42,553 bases of DNA. Source: Deltaproteobacteria bacterium (GTDB taxonomy: Bacteria > Desulfobacterota > BSN033 > UBA1163). Below the pieces are notes generated by a model. The model made no database searches, was not told the DNA's origin, and was given only the letters and a program-made list of their open reading frames with translations. A program made the translations under genes and the position numbers. Each line of letters opens with the position of its first letter. Positions within the stretch are counted from its first letter, which is position 1. This document shows, piece by piece, positions 17,375-25,264 of the stretch. The DNA lies in NCBI GenBank assembly GCA_020059605.1, contig JAGVBT010000044.1, positions 1-42,553 on the forward strand, written 5' to 3'.

Positions 17375-17689
17375 TCAGCTTAAAGCAATTTCATTCACCT
17401 TTAAGTAAGTGTAGGTCTGCCGGTGCCCTTTCTTCCGGCGGTAATTCTTCCTTTTTTTCATCTTATAGATGAGGACCTTCTTTCCTTTGACCTCTCGAAC
17501 GATCTCGCCAGTAATGACGGCGTTGCCCAATACAGGGGTGCCGACATGGATTTGGCCTTCTCCCGAGACCATTAAAACATCCTTCAAGGTCACCCGGTCT
17601 CCAACTTTTCCTTCAAGTTTTTCAACCCGGATAATATTTCCCTTGGAGACCAAATACTCTTTCCCTCCGGTTTTTAACACTGCAAACAT
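17375..17689 (-). CDS. rplU: 50S ribosomal protein L21
   Basis: 104 residues, normal length. It starts MFAVLKTGGKEYLVSKG and has the C-terminal signature YKMKKRKNYRRKKGHRQTYT. CGGAGG lies 6 bases before the ATG. It is the first gene of the rplU-rpmA-obgE-proBA-nadD block and has a strong promoter directly upstream. Confidence 0.98.
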   Translation of the reverse strand: MFAVLKTGGKEYLVSKGNIIRVEKLEGKVGDRVTLKDVLMVSGEGQIHVGTPVLGNAVITGEIVREVKGKKVLIYKMKKRKNYRRKKGHRQTYTYLKVNEIALS

Positions 17690-17717
17690 CGAAATCCTCC
17701 GATATTATTATCAAAAA

Positions 17718-17746
17718 ATACTAAACCATTTTATGTTATTTGTCAA
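17718..17746 (-). promoter_or_regulatory. Promoter of the rplU operon
   Basis: TTGACA (17746-17741), 17 bases, TAGTAT (17723-17718). The expected RNA start lies about 20 bases before the L21 ATG, leaving room for the ribosome-binding site. The -35 region TTGACAAATAACA is shared with the nrdD promoter. Confidence 0.75.
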
Positions 17747-17750
17747 ATCG

Positions 17751-17960
17751 GGCAAAAACCTCTGTCTGGAAAGAATGAAAGCCATGAAATTGTCATTTAA
17801 TTTCAATAGATTGGCTTAAAATTGTCTCCGGCTGTCCACCCCTGCCTTTATCTCCCCCATCGTGAAAAATTGTTGTGAGATCATTGCGAGGAAGTGCCTG
17901 CCTGCAGTAGGTAGGCGAACGACCGAATGGAGCTCCGCAATCCAAGAATGAGGATCCAAG
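17751..17960. other. Divergent intergenic region with an inverted repeat element
   Basis: The 352 bp between rplU and the divergent nfnA hold two promoters and no gene. Between them, 17883-17942 begins ATTGCGAGG and ends GGAGCTCCGCAAT, an inverted pair enclosing CCTGCCTGCAGTAGGTAGGCG. It resembles the widely seen ATTGCG...CGCAAT intergenic repeats. Nothing else is recognisable. Confidence 0.5.
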
Positions 17961-17968
17961 AATTAGGA

Positions 17969-17997
17969 TTGACATTGTCTTTCATCTAATTTATAAA
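17969..17997 (+). promoter_or_regulatory. Promoter of nfnAB
   Basis: TTGACA (17969-17974), 17 bases, TATAAA (17992-17997). This is close to consensus and 45 bases upstream of the nfnA start, in the correct direction. Confidence 0.8.
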
Positions 17998-18041
17998 AGA
18001 GCAAAACTTTGTGAAATATTTATCAGAAAGGAGGGGGGATT

Positions 18042-18875
18042 TTGCATAAGATCACATATAAAAGAGAGATGGCTGAGAACACGGTCTGCCACTTCAAGGT
18101 GGACGCTCCACGAATTGCCAGGAAGGCGAAGCCAGGACAATTCGTTGTCTTGAAGGCCAACGAGACCGGGGAGAGAATTCCTCTGACGATGGGAGGGACC
18201 GATCCGTCCTCCGGAACCATCGATTTGATCTTTCAGGTCGTGGGAAAGAGCACTGCACTCATGAGGACTCTCAATGTGGGAGATGCCTTTCAGGATATTA
18301 TCGGCCCTCTTGGAAAACCGACCCATGTCGAAAATCTCGGGACCGTGGTCTGTGTGGGAGGTGGAACAGGCGTGGCTGTGATGTATCCCATCACCAAGGC
18401 TTACAAAGAAGCTGGAAACCATGTGATCGCTATCATCGGGTCACGAAACAAAGACCTTCTTATCCTGGAAGAAGAGATGAAGGCGGCCAGTCACGATCTG
18501 AGGGTGACGACCGATGACGGGAGTTACGGCCACCACGGCTTCGTGACGGATGTGCTCAAGAAGATCCTCGACGAGCAAAAAGAGGTAAAACTGGTGGTTG
18601 GAATCGGACCGGTTCCGATGATGAAGTTCCTTTGTAAGCTGACGAAGGAGTACGGAGTGAAGACCATGGTCAGTCTCAATCCGATCATGGTCGATGCCAC
18701 CGGCATGTGCGGAGCCTGCCGGGTCACCGTGGGAGGAAAAACGATGTTTTGTTGCGTTGATGGTCCTGAATTCGACGGACATCAAGTGGACTACGATGAG
18801 CTGGTCAAGAGGCAGAGAGCCTATCTCAAAGAGGAGAAGGACTCGATGGATCGATTTAAAGAAATAGGAAGATAG
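18042..18875 (+). CDS. nfnA: NfnA-type FAD/NAD-binding subunit (ferredoxin:NADP oxidoreductase small subunit)
   Basis: 277 residues from a TTG start with AAAGGAGGGG upstream. The ferredoxin-reductase fold has an N-terminal FAD domain (KPGQFVVLKANETGERIPLT), a NAD domain (VVCVGGGTGVAVMYPI...VVGIGPVPMM) and a C-terminal [2Fe-2S] loop (MCGACRVTVGG...FCCVDGPEF). It is called sulfide dehydrogenase or SudB in some genomes. With the large subunit next door it forms the bifurcating NADH-dependent reduced ferredoxin:NADP+ oxidoreductase, which balances NADH, NADPH and ferredoxin in anaerobes. Nine bases separate the two genes. Confidence 0.92.
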   Translation: MHKITYKREMAENTVCHFKVDAPRIARKAKPGQFVVLKANETGERIPLTMGGTDPSSGTIDLIFQVVGKSTALMRTLNVGDAFQDIIGPLGKPTHVENLGTVVCVGGGTGVAVMYPITKAYKEAGNHVIAIIGSRNKDLLILEEEMKAASHDLRVTTDDGSYGHHGFVTDVLKKILDEQKEVKLVVGIGPVPMMKFLCKLTKEYGVKTMVSLNPIMVDATGMCGACRVTVGGKTMFCCVDGPEFDGHQVDYDELVKRQRAYLKEEKDSMDRFKEIGR

Positions 18876-18884
18876 GGGGTTGAG

Positions 18885-20297
18885 ATGGCAGAAGAAAAAG
18901 AGAAGAAAGAGAAAGCAAAGGTTCCAAGGCAGAAGATGCCTGAACAGGAAGCCAAAGTGAGGGCGAAAAATTTTAATGAAGTCCCCTTCGGATATACGCC
19001 GGAATTAGCCCAGCTGGAAGCAGGCCGTTGTATCCAGTGTAAAAAACCGAAATGCATCGAGGGTTGTCCGGTCGAAATCGACATCCCTGCCTTTGTTAAA
19101 CTAATTCTGGATGGAGATTTTATCGGGGCGGCCCGGAAGCTTAAGGAAAGAAACAGTCTCCCTGCCGTCTGTGGTCGCGTCTGCCCGCAGGAAGACCAGT
19201 GCGAGAAGGTGTGCATTGTTGGAAAGAAGGAAGAGCCTGTTGCCATTGGTCGTTTGGAAAGATTTGCGGCGGATTGGGAGAGGGAGAAAGGAGATATCCT
19301 CATCCCGGAAAAGGCTCCCGCCACAGGCAAGAAGGTGGCCGTGGTGGGCTCCGGACCCGCGGGTCTCACCGTGGCCGGGGATTTAATCCTGAAGGGACAT
19401 GAGGTGACCATATTTGAAGCCCTTCATAAAACAGGAGGCGTCCTGATCTATGGCATTCCGGAATTCCGCCTTCCAAAAGATATTGTTCAGGCCGAGGTCA
19501 ATTATCTCGAACGTCTTGGCGTTAAGGTGGAATGCAACTGTGTCATCGGGAGAATTGACACAGTCGATGAACTTCTTCAGGAATATGATGCGGTCTTCCT
19601 GGGTCTGGGCGCGGGCCTTCCGCAGTTCTTAAATGTCCCCGGAGAAAACTTTTGCGGCATCTATTCGGCGAACGAATATTTGACGCGATCCAACCTGATG
19701 AAAGCCTACCTCTTTCCCCAATATGACACCCCCATTGCCCTGGGAAAAAATGTGGCCGTCTTCGGAGCAGGTAATGTGGCCATGGATTCGGCAAGAACCG
19801 CCCTCCGCCTGGGGGCTGATACGGTCCGGATCATCTACCGCCGGTCAAGGGATGAGATGCCCGCCCGTATTGAGGAGATCCACCATGCGGAGGAGGAAGG
19901 AGTACAGTTCTACCTTCTCACCGCTCCGATAAGATTTCTGGGAGACGATAATGGTTGGGTCACCGGTGTCGAATGTCTCCGGATGGAGCTGGGAGAGCCG
20001 GATGAGTCAGGAAGGCGAAGGCCGGTTCCCATCAAGGGTTCGGAATTTCAACTCGAATGCGATATGGCGGTTGTTGCCATTGGCGCAGGCCCCAATCCGC
20101 TTCTTCCCACAACCACCCCCGGGCTTGAGCTGAATAAGAGAGGGTATATCGTGGCTGACCTTGAGACCGGAAAGACCCAAAAATCCGGGGTCTGGGCAGG
20201 AGGGGATATCGTCACAGGATCGGCAACCGTCATTCTGGCCATGGGGGCCGGAAGAAAGGCCGCCAATTCGATTCATGCATACCTGATGAACAGATAG
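18885..20297 (+). CDS. nfnB: NfnB / GltA-type NADPH-binding large subunit
   Basis: 470 residues. The N-terminal GltD-like domain binds two [4Fe-4S] clusters (CIQCKKPKCIEGCP, CGRVCPQEDQCEKVC). FAD-binding GSGPAGLTVAGDL follows at about residue 150, and the NADP-binding GAGNVAMDSARTALRLGA at about 290. The FAD C-terminal motif is GVWAGGDIVTGSATVILAMGAGRKAA. It is often annotated as the NADPH-dependent glutamate synthase small chain, but adjacency to nfnA and the absence of a glutamate synthase large chain favour the Nfn transhydrogenase. A strong hairpin at 20305-20349 follows the stop. Confidence 0.92.
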   Translation: MAEEKEKKEKAKVPRQKMPEQEAKVRAKNFNEVPFGYTPELAQLEAGRCIQCKKPKCIEGCPVEIDIPAFVKLILDGDFIGAARKLKERNSLPAVCGRVCPQEDQCEKVCIVGKKEEPVAIGRLERFAADWEREKGDILIPEKAPATGKKVAVVGSGPAGLTVAGDLILKGHEVTIFEALHKTGGVLIYGIPEFRLPKDIVQAEVNYLERLGVKVECNCVIGRIDTVDELLQEYDAVFLGLGAGLPQFLNVPGENFCGIYSANEYLTRSNLMKAYLFPQYDTPIALGKNVAVFGAGNVAMDSARTALRLGADTVRIIYRRSRDEMPARIEEIHHAEEEGVQFYLLTAPIRFLGDDNGWVTGVECLRMELGEPDESGRRRPVPIKGSEFQLECDMAVVAIGAGPNPLLPTTTPGLELNKRGYIVADLETGKTQKSGVWAGGDIVTGSATVILAMGAGRKAANSIHAYLMNR

Positions 20298-20304
20298 GAT
20301 GTCG

Positions 20305-20349
20305 GTTACTGCCTGCCCGGGAGGCTGATCCTCCATGGCAGGCAGTAAC
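20305..20349. terminator. Hairpin between convergent nfnB and thioesterase genes
   Basis: GTTACTGCCTGCC (20305-20317) pairs exactly with GGCAGGCAGTAAC (20337-20349), and an inner GGAGG/CCTCC pair extends the stem. It lies 8 bases after the nfnB stop and just before the thioesterase stop on the other strand, so it may end both transcripts. There is no U-run. Confidence 0.6.
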
Positions 20350-20352
20350 TGC

Positions 20353-20805
20353 CTACCGTGTCACGGGCTTGATCTTGCTCTGGTGAATCGATCGTAAAGT
20401 CACAATCGCCTTGGCCACCAGTTCCTCTCTATCGACCCTCCGGTCAAAGACCTCGCTCTCTCCCACTAAAATCTGCCCGCCCTCACGGAGAATCCTGGAT
20501 TTGCAGATGAGGGCCTTGCCGTATGCGGGCTGCAGGAAGTTGATCTTAAATTCGATCGTTAAAATGCGATGGTCTTCCGGAACAAGGCTGAAAGCCGCAT
20601 ACCCTGCGGTATGGTCGGCCATGGTGGCGATGACTCCGGCATGAATGTAATGGTCCTGCTGGCGATGGCGGGTCAATACTTTCAGGCGGGATTCAAGATA
20701 GCCTTTTTTATAATGGACGGCCTTATACCCCACGTCCTCAATAAACCCTCTCGAATAATCCTTCCTTAAAAACCGAACCCGTCTGGGAGGCAACTCTTTT
20801 TCCAT
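20353..20805 (-). CDS. PaaI-type hotdog thioesterase
   Basis: 150 residues when started at ATG 20805 (AAAAGGGG upstream). A longer in-frame extension to 20952 overlaps the kinase gene and is rejected. The hotdog motif HAGVIATMADHTAGYAAFSL carries the usual Asp on the central helix, and TIEFKINFLQPA the following strands. Relatives hydrolyse acyl-CoA or aromatic acyl-CoA esters. The specific substrate cannot be read. It follows the hybrid kinase by 37 bases on the same strand, which may be fortuitous. Confidence 0.8.
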   Translation of the reverse strand: MEKELPPRRVRFLRKDYSRGFIEDVGYKAVHYKKGYLESRLKVLTRHRQQDHYIHAGVIATMADHTAGYAAFSLVPEDHRILTIEFKINFLQPAYGKALICKSRILREGGQILVGESEVFDRRVDREELVAKAIVTLRSIHQSKIKPVTR

Positions 20806-20842
20806 AAGGCCCCTTTTCTTTTTTTGGGCCTTTATTTTACCA

Positions 20843-22858
20843 TCAATCACTACCCGATACAACCTTGAGAACCTCGTCAAGCACCTCACGTACTTTTTTC
20901 GCAAGGTCGGTAGGGGAGAAGGGTTTTTGTAGAAACGGGGCCCCAGGTTCAATGGAAGCTTGATGCATGGTTACTCCGTCCGTGTAACCCGAGATAAAAA
21001 GGACTTTGGCATCGGGCTGATGTGCCTTGAACTGTTGCGCCAATTCTTTCCCTCCCATCTGGGGCATAACCAGGTCCGTGATCAGAAGGTGGATATTCTC
21101 CTCCCTCTGTCTACGGGCCAGTTCAATTCCTTCGCTCCCGTTGGTAGCCTCCAGAACTGTGTATCCCTGTTGGCGTAGAACGAGGGCCGCCAATCCCCTC
21201 ACGGATGGATCGTCTTCAACAAGGAGGATGGCTTCGGTTCCCTTTGGCAGGTTTCCAGAATCGCCATGCGAAGAAAGCGCCTCAGCCTCTTCATCGACCC
21301 TCGGCAGGTAGATTCTGAAAGTAGTGCCCTGTTTTTGTTCACTATAGACCCAAATATATCCGCCGCTCTGCTTGACAATGCCATATACGGTCGAAAGCCC
21401 CAGCCCTGTCCCCTTTCCTTTTTCCTTCGTGGTGAAAAATGGGTCAAAGATTTTCTCTTTGACTTCCGGGGACATACCGCATCCTGTATCAGTCACTGAG
21501 ATCAACACATATCGACCCGGCGTTACGTTGAAGTGGGAACGAGCATAAGACTTATCTAATTCAACATTTTCAGTCTCGATGATGAGCCTTCCGCCGTTGG
21601 GCATCGCATCTCTCGCATTTACGACCAGATTAAGGATGGCCTGTTCGATCTGGCCCGGATCGGTCTTCACTCTTCCCAGGTCCTCAGCCAGGCGGGTGAT
21701 CAGTTCAATGTCTTCTCCGATGATCCGGCCCAGCATCCCCTCCAGACCCTTTAGAAGCTGGTTCAGGTTAAGCACTTTCATATCAAGAACCTGGCGCCTG
21801 CTGATGGCCAGCAGTTGATGTGTTAATTGAGCGGCTCTTTCCGTGGTCCTTCTGATTTCTTCCAAATTTCCTCTTAATGGATGATCTTCATTGGTTTCAA
21901 TCAGGGAGAGCTGGCTGTAACCACTGAGGATGGTGAAGAGGTTATTTAAATCATGAGCAATGCCGCCTGCGAGCTGTCCTACGGTTTCCAGTTTCTGAGA
22001 TTGGAGAAACTGCATCTCCAGCCTTTTCCACTCGGTGATATCCTCAACCATGTGGATGGAGCTTTGAGGAGCTTCTTGCAACCCATAGGTGAGAGAAACG
22101 CTCAGGCGGCCCCAGACAACCTCCCCGTCTTTTCGAACGTAACGCCTCTCTATTTGATAATGGTTGATCTCGCCTTTGGTCAGTTTTTGGTGAAGGTCCA
22201 GATCCTGGGTGGCATCCTCCGGGTGGGAGAGTTCATTCAAAACTCTGCCGTAAAGTTCTTCTCCCCTGTAGCCTAACATTTTTTGAAGCGCCTGATTGCT
22301 CTCCATGATCCGCCCTTCCGTATTGACCAGGGCAATCCCGATGGCCATTCCTTCAAAAATGGCTTGAAATTTCGCTTCGCTCTTCTGAATCGCTTCTTTG
22401 GCTTCAAGCAGTTCAGAAATATCAAGCATAAAACCGCGGATGAAGCAGGGATGGCCGGATTCGTCCCTCACCACTGTCCCCTCATCGCGCACCCAGACGG
22501 TATGACCGTCACGGGCGATTAACCGATACTCGGATCGGAACGGCTGTCCATTTCCATGGCTCTTGTAAAAATCTTTTAACACACGCTTCCGGTCATCAGG
22601 ATAGATCTGCCTGAACCAGAGTTGAGGGTCGGTTAACCATTCAGAGGACGGAAAACCCAGCATTGCCTCTACCTGGGGGCTGATATAGACCCGGCCTCCC
22701 CTTTCATCAAGGGCGGCGATGTAAGTGACGGCTGGAATCTGTTCCACCAGAGCGCGGTAATCGATCCCTGAATCTGAAGAAAACCTTTTCTGCTCTTCCT
22801 CTCCTTCGATCTCCCTTTCAAAGCGGCCCCGCTTTCCGGGGTCCTGCAGTAATTTCAT
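20843..22858 (-). CDS. PAS-PAS hybrid histidine kinase with C-terminal receiver
   Basis: 671 residues, no transmembrane segment, so cytosolic. Two PAS domains (about 35-150 and 160-280) precede a HisKA domain with the phospho-acceptor His302 in GGIAHDLNNLFTIL. The ATPase domain has NLVVNARDAMPNGG, DTGCGMS and GTGLGLSTV. The C-terminal receiver (about 550-665) has VEDD and ITDLVMP. The HDLNN type of H-box is frequent in Deltaproteobacterial orphan kinases. Input is likely redox or a small ligand via PAS. It is preceded by a lone receiver gene 24 bases upstream and has GAGGAGG before the ATG. No DNA-binding output protein is adjacent. Confidence 0.93.
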   Translation of the reverse strand: MKLLQDPGKRGRFEREIEGEEEQKRFSSDSGIDYRALVEQIPAVTYIAALDERGGRVYISPQVEAMLGFPSSEWLTDPQLWFRQIYPDDRKRVLKDFYKSHGNGQPFRSEYRLIARDGHTVWVRDEGTVVRDESGHPCFIRGFMLDISELLEAKEAIQKSEAKFQAIFEGMAIGIALVNTEGRIMESNQALQKMLGYRGEELYGRVLNELSHPEDATQDLDLHQKLTKGEINHYQIERRYVRKDGEVVWGRLSVSLTYGLQEAPQSSIHMVEDITEWKRLEMQFLQSQKLETVGQLAGGIAHDLNNLFTILSGYSQLSLIETNEDHPLRGNLEEIRRTTERAAQLTHQLLAISRRQVLDMKVLNLNQLLKGLEGMLGRIIGEDIELITRLAEDLGRVKTDPGQIEQAILNLVVNARDAMPNGGRLIIETENVELDKSYARSHFNVTPGRYVLISVTDTGCGMSPEVKEKIFDPFFTTKEKGKGTGLGLSTVYGIVKQSGGYIWVYSEQKQGTTFRIYLPRVDEEAEALSSHGDSGNLPKGTEAILLVEDDPSVRGLAALVLRQQGYTVLEATNGSEGIELARRQREENIHLLITDLVMPQMGGKELAQQFKAHQPDAKVLFISGYTDGVTMHQASIEPGAPFLQKPFSPTDLAKKVREVLDEVLKVVSGSD

Positions 22859-22882
22859 TCCAGACTTCCTCCTCCTCAGCCA

Positions 22883-23248
22883 TTAGGCGAGGACCTGTGA
22901 AGCGATCCTCTCAACATCAACAATATTGAGAGGCTTCATCAAAAAATCGATGGCTCCTAAGGATTTGGCCTCTCTCTCTGTCTCTTCCTGGCGGGTGGCC
23001 GTAATGATCACGACCTCGACTTTCTTTTGATCTTTCCGAAGCCTTTTCAACACATCGATTCCGTCCAGGCCGGGCATTTTGATATCTAAAAACACCAGGC
23101 CAGGCGGTTCGGCTTCGATAATCCTTAGGGCCTCATAACCGTTATCCGCCATGACAAGCTCGTAGTGGTCTCCAAAGAGGACTTCGAAGGAGTCCAAAAT
23201 CCCCTGATCATCATCCACCACTAAAATGCGTTTAGCATGTTGATCCAT
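22883..23248 (-). CDS. Stand-alone receiver domain (CheY-like)
   Basis: 121 residues, a single receiver domain: acidic pocket VVDDD, phospho-acceptor Asp55 in LVFLDIKMPG, a Thr in ITAT, and a Lys in LMKPL. There is no output domain. It is first in a two-gene operon with the hybrid kinase and could serve as a phosphate shuttle or a diguanylate-type adaptor partner, as is inferred for many single-domain regulators. CGGAGGAGAGG precedes the ATG. Confidence 0.92.
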   Translation of the reverse strand: MDQHAKRILVVDDDQGILDSFEVLFGDHYELVMADNGYEALRIIEAEPPGLVFLDIKMPGLDGIDVLKRLRKDQKKVEVVIITATRQEETEREAKSLGAIDFLMKPLNIVDVERIASQVLA

Positions 23249-23282
23249 CTTTCCTCTCCTCCGAAGAAATCAATTTCTTCCC

Positions 23283-23311
23283 TTTATCAGACAGAGCAAA
23301 TAAGATGCCAA
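23283..23311 (-). promoter_or_regulatory. Promoter of the receiver/hybrid-kinase operon
   Basis: TTGGCA (23311-23306), 17 bases, GATAAA (23288-23283). The -35 is embedded in the inverted repeat TAAGATGCC/GGCATCTTA (23301-23321). Confidence 0.55.
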
Positions 23312-23321
23312 GGGCATCTTA
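23301..23321. repeat. Inverted repeat over the -35 box
   Basis: A perfect 9-bp inverted repeat TAAGATGCC-AAG-GGCATCTTA that overlaps the -35 element upstream of the receiver gene. It may be an operator, or a weak terminator of the upstream kinase gene; no U-run follows. Confidence 0.5.
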
Positions 23322-23410
23322 TGAGAGCTAAAAAAATATTTCTTTAAATTTAAATAGGTTGCAGGCTAAAAAAGAGAGAGGCTTCCGGAGGAAGGAGGTT
23401 CACCTGTTAA

Positions 23411-25264
23411 CTATTGTTGGCAATTAGAAATTTTGATTACAGGGATTCTCAGGATAAAGATGGTCCCTTTTTCCTTCTCGCTCGTCACTTCAATGGTCCC
23501 CTGGTGGTCTTCGATGATCTTGCGGGTAAGGGCCATTCCGAGACCAACGCCTTTATCTTTGGTAGTAAAAAAAGGATTAAAAATGTTTTTCGCGGTTTCC
23601 GCATCCATTCCCATTCCTGTATCGCTGAAAGTGATCCTCAATTCGGGATATTCTGAATCCCTCAGGACCGATGAGATTCGAAGCGACCCGCCATTGGGCA
23701 TGGCCTGGATGGCATTAATGACAAGATTGGAGAAAGCGCGGTAGAGCATTTCCGCATCGCCCTGAATCTGTGGAAGGGTTTTGTCGAGATGGTCGTCGAA
23801 AAAGATCTGTTTTTTCTTCATTTCCTCACCATGAAGATCAACGACTTGAAGGATGAGTGCATTTACATCAAGAGCGGCAAAGGGACGTACTCTTCTTCGG
23901 GTCAATTCCAGCAGATCCTCTACCAGATGATTGATTCGGTCGATTTCCCTTGGAACTGTAATATTAAATTTTTCCATAAAGGAAGGATTCTCAAGCTTCT
24001 TGGGAAGGAGCTGGACGAAGGTCTTGATCGCCGAGAGAGGGTTTTTGACCTCATGGGCCAATCCTGCCGAGAGGGTGCCAAGGGCGGCCAGTCGATCCGC
24101 CTGCCGGAGTTTCTCTTCGAGAGCCTTGAGCCCGGTAATATCTTCAAAAACTGCCAGGACACCGATTTTCTTCCCCTCTCCATCGGTGAGGGGGGAGGTG
24201 CTTACCGTCAAATAAAGAACTTCCCCGTTTTCCTTTAACTCGATTTCTGAATGGAATATTCCTTTTCCCGAGGATAAGGTCCCGTTCAGTAACAGGAAAA
24301 GAGGATGGGATTCGCCCAGGGACTTTTCCAGGAAAGAACCTTCCATTTTCTCTCTGTCCTTTTTCAGGATGCGCTCTGCCATCTCATTGAGGGTAACGAT
24401 TTTCCCATCCATGTTGATGGTGATCAATCCATTGGTCATCGAGGATAGGATATGATCATTGTAAGCCTTGAGCGAGGTTATCTGGCGAAGGTGGTCCTCG
24501 AGTTCTTTGCGATGGAGGCGGATCTGCTCGATCATATGGTTAAAATTTTCCCCCAGTTCCTCGATTTCATCTCCGGTTTGAATGTCTATGATCTGTTCGA
24601 GATCTCCTTTCGCGGCGGCGATCGTCGTCTCCACCAGCCTGGAGATGGGCCGGGTGATTCTCCTGGCGAAGAAAATCGACCCGAGGATGCCGAGGACGAT
24701 GGCCAAACCGCCCAGGAGAAGGAGATTGAGGCGTGTCTTTAAAATCTGACTGGACATCCCCTCTAACGAGAGACCAATCCGGATGGTTCCCCATTTCTCC
24801 TGAGACTCTTTGATGTAAACCGGGATGGAGATATCCAGAACCCTGACATCTTTTTCTCCATAGAGAACCGGTTGAATCAACGGGTCCTCGGCCCGGGTAG
24901 CCTTTTGACTCACATCGTCTGCGAGGATCATCCCCTGTTTCTCATCATGCTGAGTGTAGGCGGCAACTTTATCCTCTTTATCGTGGATGATGACATAGAG
25001 GACGTCTTCCTCAAGGACAACCCTCTCCGCACTCTGCTTGAGGACAACATAGTTATAAGTAAGAAGGGCGTTCGTGCTCACCGCCGCCAAATGCCTGGCC
25101 ATGGTGACACCCCGTTTTTGGGCCTCCTCCTGAATCGTTTCAGACTGCCGCTTTTCAACCAGAACGATGGTCAAGGCCATGACAAGAAGGATGACGAGTG
25201 TGGAGTAAAGGATGAGCCTTGTCCGGAGACGAATGGAACGGGAGCTTTTTTTGAAATCCATCAC
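23411..25264 (-). CDS. Membrane sensor histidine kinase (Cache-HAMP-PAS-HisKA)
   Basis: 617 residues. Transmembrane helices at about 15-36 and 181-200 bracket a periplasmic single-Cache-like sensor. Then come HAMP (about 200-250), PAS (about 270-380), HisKA with His404 in GLAHEVKNPLSAI, and an ATPase domain with NLVINAIQAMPNGG, DTGMGMD and GVGLGMAL. This is the NtrB/AtoS class that feeds NtrC-type regulators, and one such regulator is encoded 2.2 kb upstream on the same strand (27443-28825). The start codon overlaps the stop of the oligopeptide-binding protein gene by 4 bases, so the two are translated together. That strongly suggests the binding protein supplies the signal. Confidence 0.93.
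   Translation of the reverse strand: MMDFKKSSRSIRLRTRLILYSTLVILLVMALTIVLVEKRQSETIQEEAQKRGVTMARHLAAVSTNALLTYNYVVLKQSAERVVLEEDVLYVIIHDKEDKVAAYTQHDEKQGMILADDVSQKATRAEDPLIQPVLYGEKDVRVLDISIPVYIKESQEKWGTIRIGLSLEGMSSQILKTRLNLLLLGGLAIVLGILGSIFFARRITRPISRLVETTIAAAKGDLEQIIDIQTGDEIEELGENFNHMIEQIRLHRKELEDHLRQITSLKAYNDHILSSMTNGLITINMDGKIVTLNEMAERILKKDREKMEGSFLEKSLGESHPLFLLLNGTLSSGKGIFHSEIELKENGEVLYLTVSTSPLTDGEGKKIGVLAVFEDITGLKALEEKLRQADRLAALGTLSAGLAHEVKNPLSAIKTFVQLLPKKLENPSFMEKFNITVPREIDRINHLVEDLLELTRRRVRPFAALDVNALILQVVDLHGEEMKKKQIFFDDHLDKTLPQIQGDAEMLYRAFSNLVINAIQAMPNGGSLRISSVLRDSEYPELRITFSDTGMGMDAETAKNIFNPFFTTKDKGVGLGMALTRKIIEDHQGTIEVTSEKEKGTIFILRIPVIKISNCQQ

Noticed and set aside
18885..20297. Glutamate synthase small subunit as the function of this GltD-like gene
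   Set aside because: No large subunit is present and it is paired with an nfnA-type gene, so the Nfn complex is the better call.
20806..20952. N-terminal extension of the thioesterase
   Set aside because: It overlaps the kinase gene and precedes a well-placed ATG with a ribosome-binding site.
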